A DNA stretch of 64,000 bases from Dendrolimus kikuchii (GCA_019925095.2 CM034389.1:25904935-25968934), one strand, 5' to 3'. Shown: positions 39,516-51,241, numbered from the stretch's first letter. The notes: a model not told the origin generated them from the sequence alone. Numbers and translations are program-made.

Positions 39516-39825
39516 TTTTTTTATTGCAGGAGTTCAGCAGACAGGCAGACGGCCCACTGGATGGAAAGCGGTTACCATCACCTATGGACATTTGCAACAC
39601 CAAAGGTGCTACAAATGCGCTGCTGCTCTCTTAAGTGAGTCTGGAACCTGGTCACTAATGCCGGAACACAACTCAAAGTTGTTATGGCGGCATGCTCTAG
39701 ACCAGGGGTGGTAGCCATCCAGTCGGGCAAATGCCCTACCACCTGGCTGTGGGTTGTTTTGTTGCCTCTTACGACAGGCCGCCCGGCCGCAGGAAATTGT
39801 ATTCTTTCTACGTTCCTCCACGGAT
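39516..39825 (-). mobile_element. R310 A-tailed short repeat, copy 9, inside a TA microsatellite
   Basis: Full-length antisense copy with a T-run at 39516-39523 and sense 5' end at CGTTCCTCCACGGAT. TA repeats lie on both sides. Confidence 0.85.
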
Positions 39826-39972
39826 GAAAAAAAAGAAATATATATATATATTTAATATAGTATACACATAAGTTATAGATATACAAGATATAGTATATAC
39901 AATTACGTTCCTGAAGTGGATTAGTAGAAAATATTATATGGTAAGTAGATATTGAAAACATTTATAAGATTG

Positions 39973-40115
39973 CTAGCGGACCCGGTAGATGGTGTCTTGC
40001 CTTGAAAAAATAAAAATCTAGAACCCAATTCCAGTGCCACCTTCCGGTGTATTTAAACCATCCTGGGACCCGCTCAAACATACACTAAAAAAATAATCAT
40101 AACCGGTCCAGCGCG
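39973..40115 (-). mobile_element. Helitron-like 3' end fragment
   Basis: CTAGCGGACCCGGTAGATGG at the border and AATAAAAATCTAGAACCC inside match the 3' ends at 54521 and 12493. It is truncated on the far side. Confidence 0.6.
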
Positions 40116-40299
40116 GCGGTTTAGAAGTTCAGTGTCATACATACGCACAAAAGACTTATTATATGTGCTTATATAAAGCTTTAATAGTATGAATTTTTAA
40201 ATTAAATAATCCACAACTAATTATTAAATACTAAAAATAAATTAACTTATAAATTAAACTGAAAATAAACTATATATACAAACTAAAATTAAAGTATAA

Positions 40300-40365
40300 A
40301 ATCTAGTTCCAGACCGCTCTCAGTCGGAAACGTGCCCAAAAGACTGGAAAGCTTTAATTATTTTC
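40300..40365 (-). pseudogene. LINE C-terminal scrap
   Basis: The minus strand reads SLLGTFPTESGLEL, the same C-terminal motif as at 52573 and 3399. Nothing else of the ORF remains. Confidence 0.5.
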
Positions 40366-40420
40366 TCGTCTTTAATATAATTTTTCTTTGACTCCAACAC
40401 TCAATTTTGGCATGTACATA

Positions 40421-41040
40421 GAGTGTTTAGCGCAAGTGGGGGCCAAAAAGCTGGGTGTACTCGGAAAGGTTAGACAGTACTTCAGGTCGGAACAACTGTT
40501 GAACTTATACTAAGCACAAGTTCGGTTCTGCATGGAGAACTGTTCTCATCTTTGGGACGGGTCAGCCAAATACCAGTTGTAGGCGTTGGAATTAATTGAG
40601 AAAAGAGCCAGGAAGCTGGTCGACAATGATCGTTTTTTTTACGCTCGACTTCAGAGTCTAGAACATAGACGCAAGGTCGCGGGGCTAACTGTCTTCTATC
40701 GGATACATTTCGGGGAGTGTTCCTTAGAATTGCACGAGCTGATTCCTCCATTCCCATTTTACCATTGTACAATCAGACGCACCGGTTTGCACCACCGTTA
40801 CATGGTGGAAACACCACCAGTTAGAACCAAGCGTTTCGCGTCATCTTTTCTGGTTTGCACTGCTGAAGAGTAGAATAATTTTCCCGGAGTCTGTTTTTCC
40901 TGACAAATACAATCTTGAAGTCTTCAAGTCACGAGTCAATAGGTTTCTTCCAGGTAAGCGTGCTCCATCCTAGACTGCGTCATCACTGAACATCAGGTGA
41001 GATAGTGGTCAAACGCAAACCATATTTCCATTTAAAAAAA
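40421..41040 (+). pseudogene. LINE ORF2 C-terminus (family A), with stops and frameshifts
   Basis: Readable in order: QVGAKKLGVLGKVRQYFRSE, LLNLY, stop, AQVRFCMENCSHLWDGSAKY, then [59 protein letters not shown], and after a frameshift [20 protein letters not shown]. This is the region downstream of the reverse transcriptase in a CR1/Jockey-like LINE family common in insects. The 3' UTR carries TGGTCAAACGCAAACCAT (41005-41022), also present in the Jockey tail at 19758. Confidence 0.82.
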
Positions 41041-41254
41041 TATAGTGATTCATCAGCAACATATCAACTCTGGATATTCCTAAACTTGAATTTGCTTCGG
41101 CTTAGTTGTTATCATTAATATAAGATACCACAGTCACGTGCCTGTTGTTTACATCTTGAAAATCATCGCTCGTTATCAAGATAGTCTGTCGTTCGTGAAA
41201 ACGTTGTGCAACTCACACCCACTGGCTCATTATGAAGGATTGAATGTTGCAAGT
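41041..41254. other. unassigned
   Basis: No feature was recognised between two LINE remnants. Confidence 0.4.
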
Positions 41255-41575
41255 GTTTAATTTATCTATCAGGAGTCCAAAGTTGGGGCTGGTCGCACTG
41301 CCACTTCTGCCGAAAATCTCCAATGGCTAAAATATGCAAACCTTGGAACAGGTTACATATTTGAGCCGTCTGGGGTGGAGACTTTGGGCCCATGGGGGCC
41401 AAGTGCCCACAAATTATTTAAAAATATTAAAAAACGTCTGGTCGATACAACAGACCGGAAGGCTGGAGCTTACCTCGCTTAAAGGATTAGCCTCTGTACC
41501 CAGCGAGGTAATGCTGCCAACCTTCTAGGTACAATGCCCAGCGACAATGGTCTGGTGGGGCTGGACGGACTTTGA
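41255..41575 (+). pseudogene. LINE ORF2 C-terminus (GNAASLLGT family), frameshifted
   Basis: Pieces in changing frames read FEPSGVETLGPWGPSAHKLF, KRLVDTTDRKAGAYLA and CTQRGNAANLLGTMPSDNG. It is the most complete view of this family here; it also explains the tandem units at 2911-3445 (DATRDQEAGSYFAQRISIA-like). An AT-rich tail follows to about 41850. Confidence 0.72.
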
Positions 41576-41900
41576 TACAGGTTTTTTTATTTTTATTTTT
41601 AAGCTAGGTTTATTTATAGGATTATGCCCTCCTTTTTTATTTAGTTCTAGTTTTTAATTTTAGATTTATTTTTCATACTGTAATTTAGTTTATGATTTAT
41701 TCTTATTATTTAAGTTTCTTTATCCTATTTTCTGTAAATATCATAATTATTTTCCTCGAAGCCTAATTTAGTTAAGTCTTCATCTTCAAGTATTGTTTTT
41801 ACTGCTGTCGTTTATTGGTGTACATAAAGAGTGTCAGTAATAATCTTACTTCCTTACTAAATAATGTATACGATGTTGGGACCAAATAAGAATTTGATTC
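41576..41900. other. AT-rich LINE 3' flank
   Basis: Probably the 3' UTR of the preceding LINE remnant; no other feature. Confidence 0.4.
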
Positions 41901-42791
41901 AATGACATCTTATTTATTTCGGTTTATGGCTTGGCAGCTAGGCCTTTAAGCCAGATCTTAGATTACAATATAGTTTCTTCATTTTTTTAAGCCTATGTGT
42001 AGCACAGCTGAACTGTAGATAATCAGCTAGTGCCGTTCAACGGAGTTCTTGTGACAATTCAAAAAGCTACATTTCACTATACAGTTCGTATTTCGCACAA
42101 AACAATAAACAATCAATATCCTACAACTATTGTTCGTTTTAGAGTAATTTTACACATTTTTAGAAAATAAAACTGCACAGCACAACGTCTCCTTTCAGTT
42201 CCCGCCAAAAACTCCTCAATGACATCTTATTTTATGTTTAAGGCTTGGCAACTAGGCCTTTAAGCCAGGCGCCGTTGTATTGTAGGCTACAATCGACGTC
42301 ATTCAACGGAGTTCTTGTGAAAACTCGAAAGGCCACATTTGGCTATATAGTTCACATTTCTTGCAAAAACACATAATTACTACTCAAAAACTATCAGTAT
42401 CCTACAACTATTGTTCATTTTAAAGTAATTTTACACATTTTTAGAAAATAAAACTGCACAACACAACGTCTCCTTTCAGTTCCCGCCAAAAACTCCTCAA
42501 TGACATCTTTTTTTTTCAAGTTTAAGTCTTGGCAACTAGGCCTTTAAGCCAGACGCCGTTGTATTGTAGGCTACAATCCACGTCATTCAACGGAGTTCTT
42601 GTGAAAACTCGAAAGGCCACTTTTGACTATACAGTTCACATTCCTCACAAAAACACATAATTACTACTCAAAAACTATCAATGTCCTACAACTATTTTCA
42701 TTTTAGAGTAATTTTATACATTTTTAGAAAATAGAACTGCACAGCACAATATGTCCTTTCAGTTCCCGCCAAAAACTCCTCAATGACATCT
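41901..42791 (-). mobile_element. tandem array of three SINE-like X elements sharing one TSD
   Basis: AATGACATCT occurs at 41901, 42218, 42499 and 42782, between and outside three X units (about 307, 271 and 273 bp). Each unit ends with CCCGCCAAAAACTCCTC (the sense 5' end) and starts with its A-tail side. Units 2 and 3 share GGCTACAATC-GACGTCATTCAA-type sequence; unit 1 has the longer middle seen in the copy at 26332. All are non-coding. Confidence 0.85.
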
Positions 42792-43109
42792 ATAACCAAG
42801 GTAGCACAGATTAAAAACAATAGCACTGTCAAAGTTATAACAAAAGCAATATAAACTATAACAATTAGCGTGCGAGGAGCACGTATGATCGCCAATACAA
42901 AACATATGAACGAGAAGGCAACCACTTGTGCAGACAATGAATCACCGAGATTGAAAACAAATGATTTAGAGATCGTATGTAAGTTTATTGTTATTGGTGA
43001 CTGGTTGACTGCGATACAAATATTGAAGGTTGTGGTGCCCTTGGCATTTAACTGTTTTGTCTTTTAAACAGTCTTATGAAATCCAACTATATAGCTATGT
43101 AGCCCACAA
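42792..43109. other. unassigned
   Basis: No feature was recognised; short frames on both strands show no motifs. Confidence 0.4.
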
Positions 43110-43111
43110 AT

Positions 43112-43965
43112 TTCTTCTTGGTATTAGTAAAGTATTTAAGTAATTCAAAAGAACTTCGTTTGAAAAGGCGCCGGTTCGATTCTAACCGGAACGCATGCAC
43201 CACTTAGACAGTTTTCTGACCTAATGCGCATATTGCTAGAATTACCACTTTTTTTAGAGGAAATCCGTTTGAGGACTAAGCCGCGACAGGCACAGAAGCC
43301 TGGGGTGATGTTCGCGACCCGTGTGAGTGTGGGATTCGCCAGATCGGGGGTGGCACTAGCGTGCCCAGTCAGAACTGGTGCCACGCTATTACCGCTCCCC
43401 AGTCCACTAAAACCCCTGGGTGTTCCGTCCTGCGCCTTATGCCAGGGCTTCGAAACTGCGGAATTCCCAACTCCGCGTGCCCTGGTAGGCGTGGGACTCG
43501 CTCAATAGGCCTCTTCAAATGCCGGGCAGCTTCTCCCCCGGCGCCTAGTCGGTCTATTCCATGCGTGGGGCGTTCTGTAACGCGCCCCACGGGAAGAGAG
43601 ATGAGCGCGCGCGGAACACTCGTACTCTCATCTCGACGGCACGTGCGGGTGAGTGAGAACCCCTATACACCTAGGAGCCCCACCCGCGCCGCCCGCTTAC
43701 GGCGGTCGAAGGTCACTATCCGATCTCCGGCGCCGGCGCGTCCTCTTTTGACGGGAACAGGGATTGCTACAATTACCACGTGCTAACAACGGCGAAGGAA
43801 AACATCGTGATGCAACCTGCACATCGAGATAACCGATGTGTCAAACCTGCCAAGCCGCCTTGGACAAGCGTGGCGGGTATACTATCCGTTCCCTCTATAA
43901 CGGGATACCCGAGCCCAGCATTGGGACATTTATGGGCTGTTATTATTATTAATACTTTGAATAAA
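43112..43965 (+). mobile_element. tRNA-derived SINE S2, split by a GC-rich LINE end
   Basis: The head (B box GGTTCGATTC at about 43172) and CACCACTTAGACAGTTTTCT are at 43112-43248. The body and tail (CATCGTGATGCAACCTGC, CAGCATTGGGACATTTATGG, then TTATTATTATT) are at 43763-43965. The two parts are separated by the family G insertion. Confidence 0.8.
43249..43762 (-). mobile_element. GC-rich LINE 3' end (family G), 514 bp, 17-bp TSD, inside a SINE
   Basis: ATTGCTAGAATTACCAC (43232-43248) and ATTGCTACAATTACCAC (43763-43779) are a 17-bp TSD with one mismatch. The T-run at 43249-43255 is the minus-strand A-tail. The far end encodes an Arg-rich peptide (RTRRRRR-like), probably the last codons of ORF2; the rest is a structured GC-rich 3' UTR. 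Open frames of up to 141 codons on the plus strand are antisense and not protein-like. Confidence 0.88.
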
Positions 43966-45572
43966 GATTCAAACTAAAGTTCCACTAAATTCAAACTTAC
44001 TTTAACTCAATATGAATAAGACCGAAGTTTACGTCATACTCTCTAAAAACTGTTTTGCAACTCTTTATGGTTGTAGTAAATTGTCTCAAATAACACTCTG
44101 ATTTATTGTTAAAATTTCTAAAGTTTAATCTCAAATGAATTGAGTTAACGTGTCAGTGTTAACTGTTATTTCATTTCTATGCAAAACTCTTTTTTGATTA
44201 AATCTTATCGCAACATAACCAGTGTCTTGAATAAAGAGTTATTTATTCAATTTATACTCTTTTGTGTTTGCATACAAAATGTTTTTCTTAGATAATACGT
44301 GTAATTTATGATGTAAAACTGTTTCGAGAAATTTAAAAGCGTTCATTTTATGTTCTTCAAGTATTACATTTGTTTTGATGTAATAGCTAAATTTAAATAG
44401 ATAATAATTATAATAAAATTGGCCGAGTGGATTTCAGATTCATGCAAAGTAAAGTTTCATAAAGATGACGATATTCAAGTCTTTGTAATTTTACTAAAAT
44501 ATTCATCAAGTCTTTAAAACTATTGAACGAATCTTGTATGAACTAGATGAAAAAATAATGTTAGAAGTTTTTTCTGACGATTGTTACATGTTATTTTATT
44601 ATTATGAGATCATTAGTAAGTATAAGTTTTATCTCTCACGACGCGACGTCAAGCTAGTAGTACCTTTTCTCGGTTTTAATAGAATTCAAATTTCGAGATT
44701 AATTAATAATTATTGTCATACTCTTTTTCTGATTATATTCTTCCTACTAAGGGCGCGTTCCTTTAGTTTTTCACAACACCCAAAATGCTCCATCTACCGT
44801 TACACATGGCGACCACGGTCGTTATGGGCATGGCGAAAACGTCACTAATTACGTCATTATTTTCGATCACACAGCGCTCACAACGACCTATGTCAAAATT
44901 TGGGCCGAAGTGGGCATTGACCACAGAGCATTAATTCTCTCAATCGATTGACATTGAAAAAGGCGCGATTAACAAATTAACCAATGGCATTTGTGTATTT
45001 CGTCTTTAATGACATCAACGCTTCATAATCCGTTCCGCTAGCTAGAGTCTATGATTGCAAAGCCCGCAAGTTAAACAGGAAAAATCGCGGTTTTGAACGT
45101 GGTCGTTGTGAGTCTCTTGTGGAACGTAGCCTTAGTAATTATAAACTCTGAAACTTCAGCGTCCTTCATTGTCAGTCTATTTGCTGTCCTGCTTGGTGTC
45201 TACGAAGTTCAGCTTTTAATTACTAGAGTACCTCACATAAAATCTCAATGGTAGAGTTTTTAAGTCAAAACTACTTACAATTAAATATTCTCACGGAAGT
45301 AACGAATACATCTTTCCCGAAAGCAGCGTGGGTTTATCTCACGCAGGTAGGCAGGTGTAAATGGGTCAGATAATAAAAAGGGCTGTTATAAAAAGTGTAG
45401 GAAGTTTGAGAAGTGACTGACTGACAACGCTAGTGGTTTACGTCATGGACACTTCAAATATGCAGTTCAAAGTCAATCAGATACGAAAACTAGCACAGTG
45501 ATAGCAATAAAAATAAATCTATCAGTTCTTGAAATGTTTTCCTTTATTTTTTAAAAGAGTTGAATAGTAGAA
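43966..45572. other. mostly unassigned; possible MITE at 44748-45134
   Basis: TAAGGGCGCGTTCC (44748) and the reverse complement of the right border, TAAGGCTACGTTCC (to 45134), match at 11 of 14 positions and could be terminal inverted repeats of a 387-bp element with a TA target. The interior holds GACCACGGTCGTTATGG and GAACGTGGTCGTTGTG. Nothing else was recognised. Confidence 0.35.
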
Positions 45573-45583
45573 ATTATTTGGTA

Positions 45584-46187
45584 CATACATACATACATAC
45601 ATAACTTCACGCCAGTTCCCTTGCGGGGTAGGCACGGACCACCTCACTTGCTTCTTTGACATTCATAACTCTTGTCATGCACACTCGTCTGTTCTTAAGG
45701 CTCCTGACATCACCCTCCGCTAGTAAACGATCAATTTGATCATGGAAGGTGTGTCATGGCTTTCCACGACTTCTGCGGCCATCCACTTTTGCGTTGTATA
45801 TCTGTTTAGTCATTCTTTCATCATGCATTCTTTCCACATGCCCGAACCACCGGAGCATTCCTTTCCTTACCTTCACCCCGACACTCTCTTTCAGACCAAC
45901 TCTCTTTCTTAGTTCGGTATTACGAACGCGGTCCGCGAGCGTCTACTTTCATGCTCTCTCTTCCATACCCAACTCTCGCTTCCATACGTGAGCGTAGGTA
46001 CCAGCACCGCGTTGTGTATGACGAGCTGGGCCTTCTGGCTGAGGTTCTTAGCGCCTAGAAGTTTACCTAACGCTCCATTCAAACTATTCCCCAAATTCAC
46101 TCTTCTTTCTATATCAGCGGTGTACCTTCCATCCCTGCTAAAAGCACATCGAAGATATACAAACTCATTCACTTGCTCCAGCATAAC
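45584..46187 (-). mobile_element. RTE-like LINE, copy 11 (11-bp TSD, internal deletions)
   Basis: ATTATTTGGTA flanks it at 45573-45583 and 46188-46198. The copy spans from MLEQVNEFVYLRCAFS to the tail but lacks two internal pieces, one near 45638 (the NNRAPF antisense region) and one near 45940 (the segment encoding the VEMRALRKICGV motif). Confidence 0.92.
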
Positions 46188-46198
46188 ATTATTTGGTA

Positions 46199-46795
46199 AT
46201 TTATTAATTCACTCTTATAATAAAAATATATTTAATATTAAATATGTTTTAATTAATATAAACTAGTACACTGAAGGAAAGTTAATTTATATTGTATTCT
46301 ACCCATAATCCTTTAAGATTATAAGTAGAATACTGCAGCCTGGGTCTTTGAATATAATGGGTAAGGTTCTTAGAAGGCTGGCTACGTTACCTCGCTGGAT
46401 CGCCATACTGATTCGACTGTCACATACATATATCCATTATTCACTTAAATGAATTTTGCTTATTTTACTTCATCAGGTCGATCCAATATTTTTCATAGAA
46501 TATTTATATCAGACGACATCAATAGTTTCATTAATCCCAATTATCGTACTGCACTGATTTAGGGACCCGCTACAGGGGGTGGGCTTAATATGGCTTAAAA
46601 TTTAGACTCTTGCTTATTACACCACCCTGATTTAGAAGAAATGTCCCTAAACTCAGCGTAATAAATAATGTTTTGCTTGTAATTCAAAATCGAAAGGGCA
46701 TTTTTGATGTGACGCAAGCTGTAAGCCGTTTTCTACCGGTTGGCTTCATCACAGCTAGTGATTTCTGTGATAATGTGAGATTAGAATTTGAAATT
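46199..46795. other. unassigned, with a faint LINE C-terminal scrap near 46350-46440
   Basis: AAGGCTGGCTACGTTACCTC resembles the reverse complement of the GNAASLLGT codons. The rest is AT-rich. Confidence 0.35.
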
Positions 46796-46913
46796 GTGGT
46801 GGCAAAAAATGTTGGGTGCGCGTGAGGTCGCCGCAGACAATCATCTGGGGGGCGAGACAAGTCCGAGCGAGAGGTACGACCATCCAAGCCTACGATTCAT
46901 TCTTTAGTTGTCG

Positions 46914-47172
46914 TCAGTGCAGCGCCAAGTACTGACGTTATCACTCGTTTATTTCCTTTTGTTTCAAACTTTTAACGTGTACAGAACACCTTTACGTGAG
47001 GTTTAACTGTAAATAGTTGGTATTACGAATTGTTTATATGATCGAATTTACGAATTTTAGTGCTGTTGTGTTGCATCTCCTCGAAATCAGTCCGCTCGGA
47101 CGCGTGGCGGGACATACAAACAAACTTGTCTCGCGTTCCGAATGGTCCCCAGCAGTAATTAGTTTGGTAAAA
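46914..47172 (+). other. weak candidate for a host-gene first exon
   Basis: TCAGT at 46914-46918 fits the arthropod initiator consensus, in a stretch with higher GC and no repeat match. A GTGAGT donor-like site follows at 47173-47178. There is no TATA box at the usual distance and no convincing coding frame (a 60-codon frame at 47017-47199 has no motifs). An untranslated first exon would explain these signs, but chance is not excluded. Confidence 0.2.
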
Positions 47173-47178
47173 GTGAGT

Positions 47179-47563
47179 GTGTGTGCTGTGAACGCTTGAT
47201 GGTTTAATTAGAACTGTTTTATTAGGCTTTTGTATGTACCGAAAGTTTATTTGAGCGGCTCATTCAACGGATCACGGATGTTAAAGCTGGTCAGTTGTTT
47301 CTCTATGATTCATGCACTAATAGCTTTAGACGTCACCTATGCATAAATTCCAATCAGATCAGACAAGTGGAAATAATTAATTCAACTATCACTGATTGTC
47401 TATTGCATGTTAGCTTGTATGACTTCATTTGTTTTTGTTCGGTTTCATTTGTTCAGTAGCTACGTCTACTAAAACAATTTTTTCTAACTGTGTTATTAAT
47501 ACCTTTCTTTTATTTACTAACGACTATTTCTTATAAGATATAAAATGGATTAAACTACTTATA
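47179..47563. other. unassigned, apparently single-copy
   Basis: No feature was recognised. Confidence 0.4.
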
Positions 47564-47795
47564 TCAGCTCATAAATAAGACATTGCTGGTCTGAGGTCCT
47601 CAATCCACAGGAAACAACGGCATACCCGCCAGGCTTGTATCCCTTTATCGTCAGCATTTAGTACCTATAAATGTATTTAACAGTAACCATCCATTAGACC
47701 ATAAAAACTGTCATAGCATTAATCCTCTGTCAAAACTTGAACCCACACGATTGGAATAGACGCGTGTTCCTTAATCATTAACCCACCACAACAAG
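47564..47795 (-). mobile_element. tRNA-derived SINE S2, degenerate
   Basis: CAGCTCATAAATAAGACATT and CAACGGCATACCCGCCAGGC on the left and AAAACTTGAACCCACACGAT on the right (B-box complement) keep the S2 order, with many changes. Confidence 0.6.
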
Positions 47796-48368
47796 CTCTG
47801 GATATACAGATTATAATATTTAATAGAGTTAATGGATGATATTTATTAGAACATCTATTCTGTTTTCCTCTCTTTTGGATTCTTTCCTAAATTATTTTAA
47901 ATTAAACTGCTCTTTACAAGCTATTTCAATGGCATTGATGAATAAAATAATCGTGACCGCAAATTTTAAATGAACTTGTTAAATGTTAATAGTAATGCCA
48001 TATCTGATAACATTAATGATTGTGCGACGCAATCGTTTTGCTTCTAAATGACATTAGCGATAAAGAATACATAAAGTAAATATTGATAATACGGCATTTT
48101 CGCTCAATTCTGTTCTCTAAGTATTGTATTTGAGTCATAAATCGTATTACTGTAATAATAGATCTAAGTCTTTGTTGGGTTTATTGCGTAAAAATATTTT
48201 ATCTACTGTTTCGTTGGATTTTGTGCGGTAAGAACCGCAAATTGTAATTAACGGAATCTGTTGTTATATCTATTTCATAAGTTTGGATACAAACTTATCG
48301 ATGCTGGTATTTATTATTTTGTTCGATTCTTATTTATAAAAAATAGTTAATATTATTTTTATTCGTAT
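47796..48368. other. unassigned, apparently single-copy
   Basis: No feature was recognised. Confidence 0.4.
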
Positions 48369-48672
48369 AGGAACGGAGAAAGAATACAATTTCCTACGGC
48401 CGGGCGGCCTGTCGTAAGAGGCGACTTAACAACCCACAGCCAGGTGGTAGGGCATTTGCCCGACTGGATGGCTACCACCCCTGGTTTAAATTATGTCGTC
48501 AAAACAACCTTGAGTTGTGTTCCGGCATTAGTGACCAGGCTCCACTCTCCCTTAAGAGAGGAGCAGCGCATTTGTAGCAACTTTGGTGTTGCAAATGTCC
48601 ATAGGCGATGGTAACCGCTTTCCATCAAGTGGGCCGTCTGCTTGCCTGCTGATATCCTGCAATAAAAAAAAA
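48369..48672 (+). mobile_element. R310 A-tailed short repeat, copy 10 (full length, sense)
   Basis: From AGGAACGGAGAAAGAATAC to GCAATAAAAAAAAA. A complete sense copy, useful as a reference for the family. Confidence 0.86.
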
Positions 48673-50504
48673 TATTTGTACCACGTAGATGTCAGAGAGA
48701 TTTTTCTCTTCATAGGGTTGATGTTCCTATAAATTGTGCCAACAAATACAATGACGCAAATTTTCACGTCGGATTGCTTTTATTTTCTATGTGTCTCCTA
48801 AGTTTTTGTAAATGCTTCTTGTGCAATTTTTATATTATGGAGCTCATAAGGAAACAGTTTTCTATTGAAGGTGAAGTAATATAGCTGGACTAGTAAGGAA
48901 ATCTTTACTGTTTCACTTAGAACGTTTGTTATTATGTAATTTGTTTTTACGTCTTGGAGCAACTTCTTAATCATCGTCTGAGAATTCATCGTGAAGGGCA
49001 CATATTGATATATTCTTGCGACAACTACCTGTTATTTGTGTTTCTTCCTAAGAGATCATTTTTATTTTATCTTCTATGTAATCCTTCTGCTTCCTTGTAT
49101 CAAATTCTTAGTTTCATTTTTTTTTCATTTTTGTGTATTAAAAAACCTAAATCGGGAAAGACAGCGCTAAGACATTTTGCAAATCCCCGACCATCAAATT
49201 ATACCTCATGATCATCTTAGTGATTAGCCGCAGAGCCCCACAAAATAAACAGTTACAAAGTGATTTGTTAATCATACCGTTGCTTTTCCATTTAATTATT
49301 TCTGCAGCAATTAATTAATATCGTGTTTGCTATATAAACTTGTTCCAGTCACCTATTTTCTACGTTATTTTACTTGCGTGTCGACAATCGTAGTCATGAG
49401 CTCATGAAACTACGTGTATTTGACGTATGGCCATTACTAACTTTATGATGTGAAGATATGGGTAATGTCGATGTGGCCACTAAATTCTGTAGATTATTAT
49501 TTTATTGGCGATGGACTGTGACTGTACAATTAGAATACCGTAGATATCGCGTAGTATTGATGATTACGATATACTTCGTCTTATATAACCACATATGATT
49601 TATGGCCGGCTTCCTATATCTTACTGTCCATTATTTTGCCTTACTACTGGTTAAAATTTGTAATGTAAGTAACATCAATTTTCTAAGGTAAGGGAAATGA
49701 AGGGATAGTAATATGTAGGAGAACTGGCCATTGGTTCGTTTGAGCCTTTATTAAGAACTAGAGCTTTCGCATATCAAAATTTGTCAATAAATTATTCTAC
49801 ATTATAAGTAAGTGCTCTTCCACGAGATCTGGTAGTTTTGTTACTGTTATTTTGCAAATAATTATAACAGCAAAAATTATAGTGTATTATAATATTATGA
49901 AATTATATTAATTTTTCACGGTAAATTTCTAAACCTACCATGCTCAACCACGTAACAATTTTTAGAAAGAATTTTCCGCGTACAATAAAGGTCTAGGAAT
50001 AACTTCGCGCTCCTGCTGAGGTTTTCCATTTGCACTGCCTCATGCATTTTAAGGAGAATAATATTAAAAAAGTTCATAGTCGAGTGTGGCCATTTCCTAG
50101 AGATATTTTCTTTTATGCAATAAAAACATGTATTCTTTGGCAACCCTGTTTCCATACTTCTCTAAGTCAATTACATCAACTGTATGATGGATTAATTTTT
50201 CGTTTTTGAAATGATTCGTTTCAGTTTTCACCGTTTGATTCATTTGCTTTCTCTTGTTTCGTTGGGAATGTCTCAGTTTTGACGTTTGCGTGCGAAGATG
50301 CCACTTGTTATCATAATTTCTTCTGCGCCGTGGAATTTTAACCACATTCACCGCTTCAGATGTGGCCGCTGATTGATTGTCAACATGCCCATTGTTATGT
50401 TCTCTTTGTGATTTAATGAAGTAGTGAGATCAGTGGATAAGTACAAAAATGGAATCGTCAAAGTTTGCATAGTATTGGATAATATTGCGGGTAAAACTGC
50501 AACG
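48673..50504. other. longest stretch without recognised repeats; two unassigned frames
   Basis: Two overlapping minus-strand frames (50097-50351, 84 codons, Lys/Arg-rich; 49916-50155, 79 codons) show no family motif and lie in different phases. They could be parts of a diverged exon or chance. No tRNA or repeat was seen. Confidence 0.35.
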
Positions 50505-50610
50505 GCTTCTCAATGTTTTCTTTCACTTTCTCCCAATTATCTGGGATCAGCTTAGTATGTCTATTCCTTCAATATTTCTCTATTCTGTCCCCCTTGTTAC
50601 ACCACAAACC
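50505..50610 (-). pseudogene. RTE-type LINE C-terminal scrap
   Basis: On the minus strand GCTGATCCCAGATAATTGGG and the codons before it match the end of the family seen at 5047-5395 (YCADPK, stop, LG). Confidence 0.6.
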
Positions 50611-50699
50611 GCGACGGGTTATTAGAGCTTTCAATCAACGTGACTTTGTTAAGATTTTGTTTTGATAGTCACTGTCATATTTTGTTATTGATAATTATT

Positions 50700-50825
50700 A
50701 CCATTCGTTGCGAAGCGGTGTGCATAGAATATAAAGTGGATTTAAGTTTTAACTCATATGTATGACCTTCAAAAATGTTCTCCAGTAGAACTTATTTTGA
50801 ATAAAAACTTTTTGAATTTGAAATT
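50700..50825 (+). mobile_element. retroelement 3' tail (as at 4105)
   Basis: CGTTGCGAAGCGGTGTGCATA, then GTTCTCCAGTAGAACTTATT and GAATAAAAACTTTTTGAA, matching the second half of 4105-4275. Confidence 0.65.
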
Positions 50826-50997
50826 TGTATTCTTCAGTGAACTTATGAGCGTATTTAAACCGAAAAGATAATTTTGTATAGTCTTAATGAGGCCATTTAT
50901 AATTTCGTGAAATTAACGCAATGAAGAGAACCTATTATTATGGCTTTCAATTTTTAGGTGATTTAAATTTAAAAAATATGTTTTAAATAATAAGGCT

Positions 50998-51105
50998 GGT
51001 TTGCACCAACATTTAACCGATGGTTAAAATAATATAATCGCTAAAACTATATGGCTAAACCGCGATTATTTTATTTTAACTGTCGGTTGAATGTTTATGC
51101 ACATC
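50998..51105. mobile_element. short palindromic MITE-like element
   Basis: GGTTTGCACCAACATTTAAC on the left and GTTGAATGTTTATGCAC on the right pair over about 32 bp with some mismatches. The TTTGCACCAA-type end is common in insect MITEs. It is non-coding. Confidence 0.55.
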
Positions 51106-51241
51106 AGAAATTGATTGAAAGTTTCAATTGAGATTTTTGATATAACAAGAAAGGACTGGTGGCGCCACCTGTGATTATTGAATGTGTTGCTAGTTATGTT
51201 TTTCACTAGGCAGTTGTTATTGCTTAGTATTTTCTTCCATA

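Noticed and set aside
40586..40873. 95-codon host-like frame
   Set aside because: It is the open part of a LINE ORF2 C-terminus, with stops and frameshifts on both sides.
43361..43786. 141-codon plus-strand frame
   Set aside because: It is antisense to the family G insertion and crosses its TSD into the interrupted SINE.
49916..50351. Two adjacent minus-strand frames of 79 and 84 codons
   Set aside because: They are in different phases with no family signature; a diverged exon cannot be excluded but is not supported.
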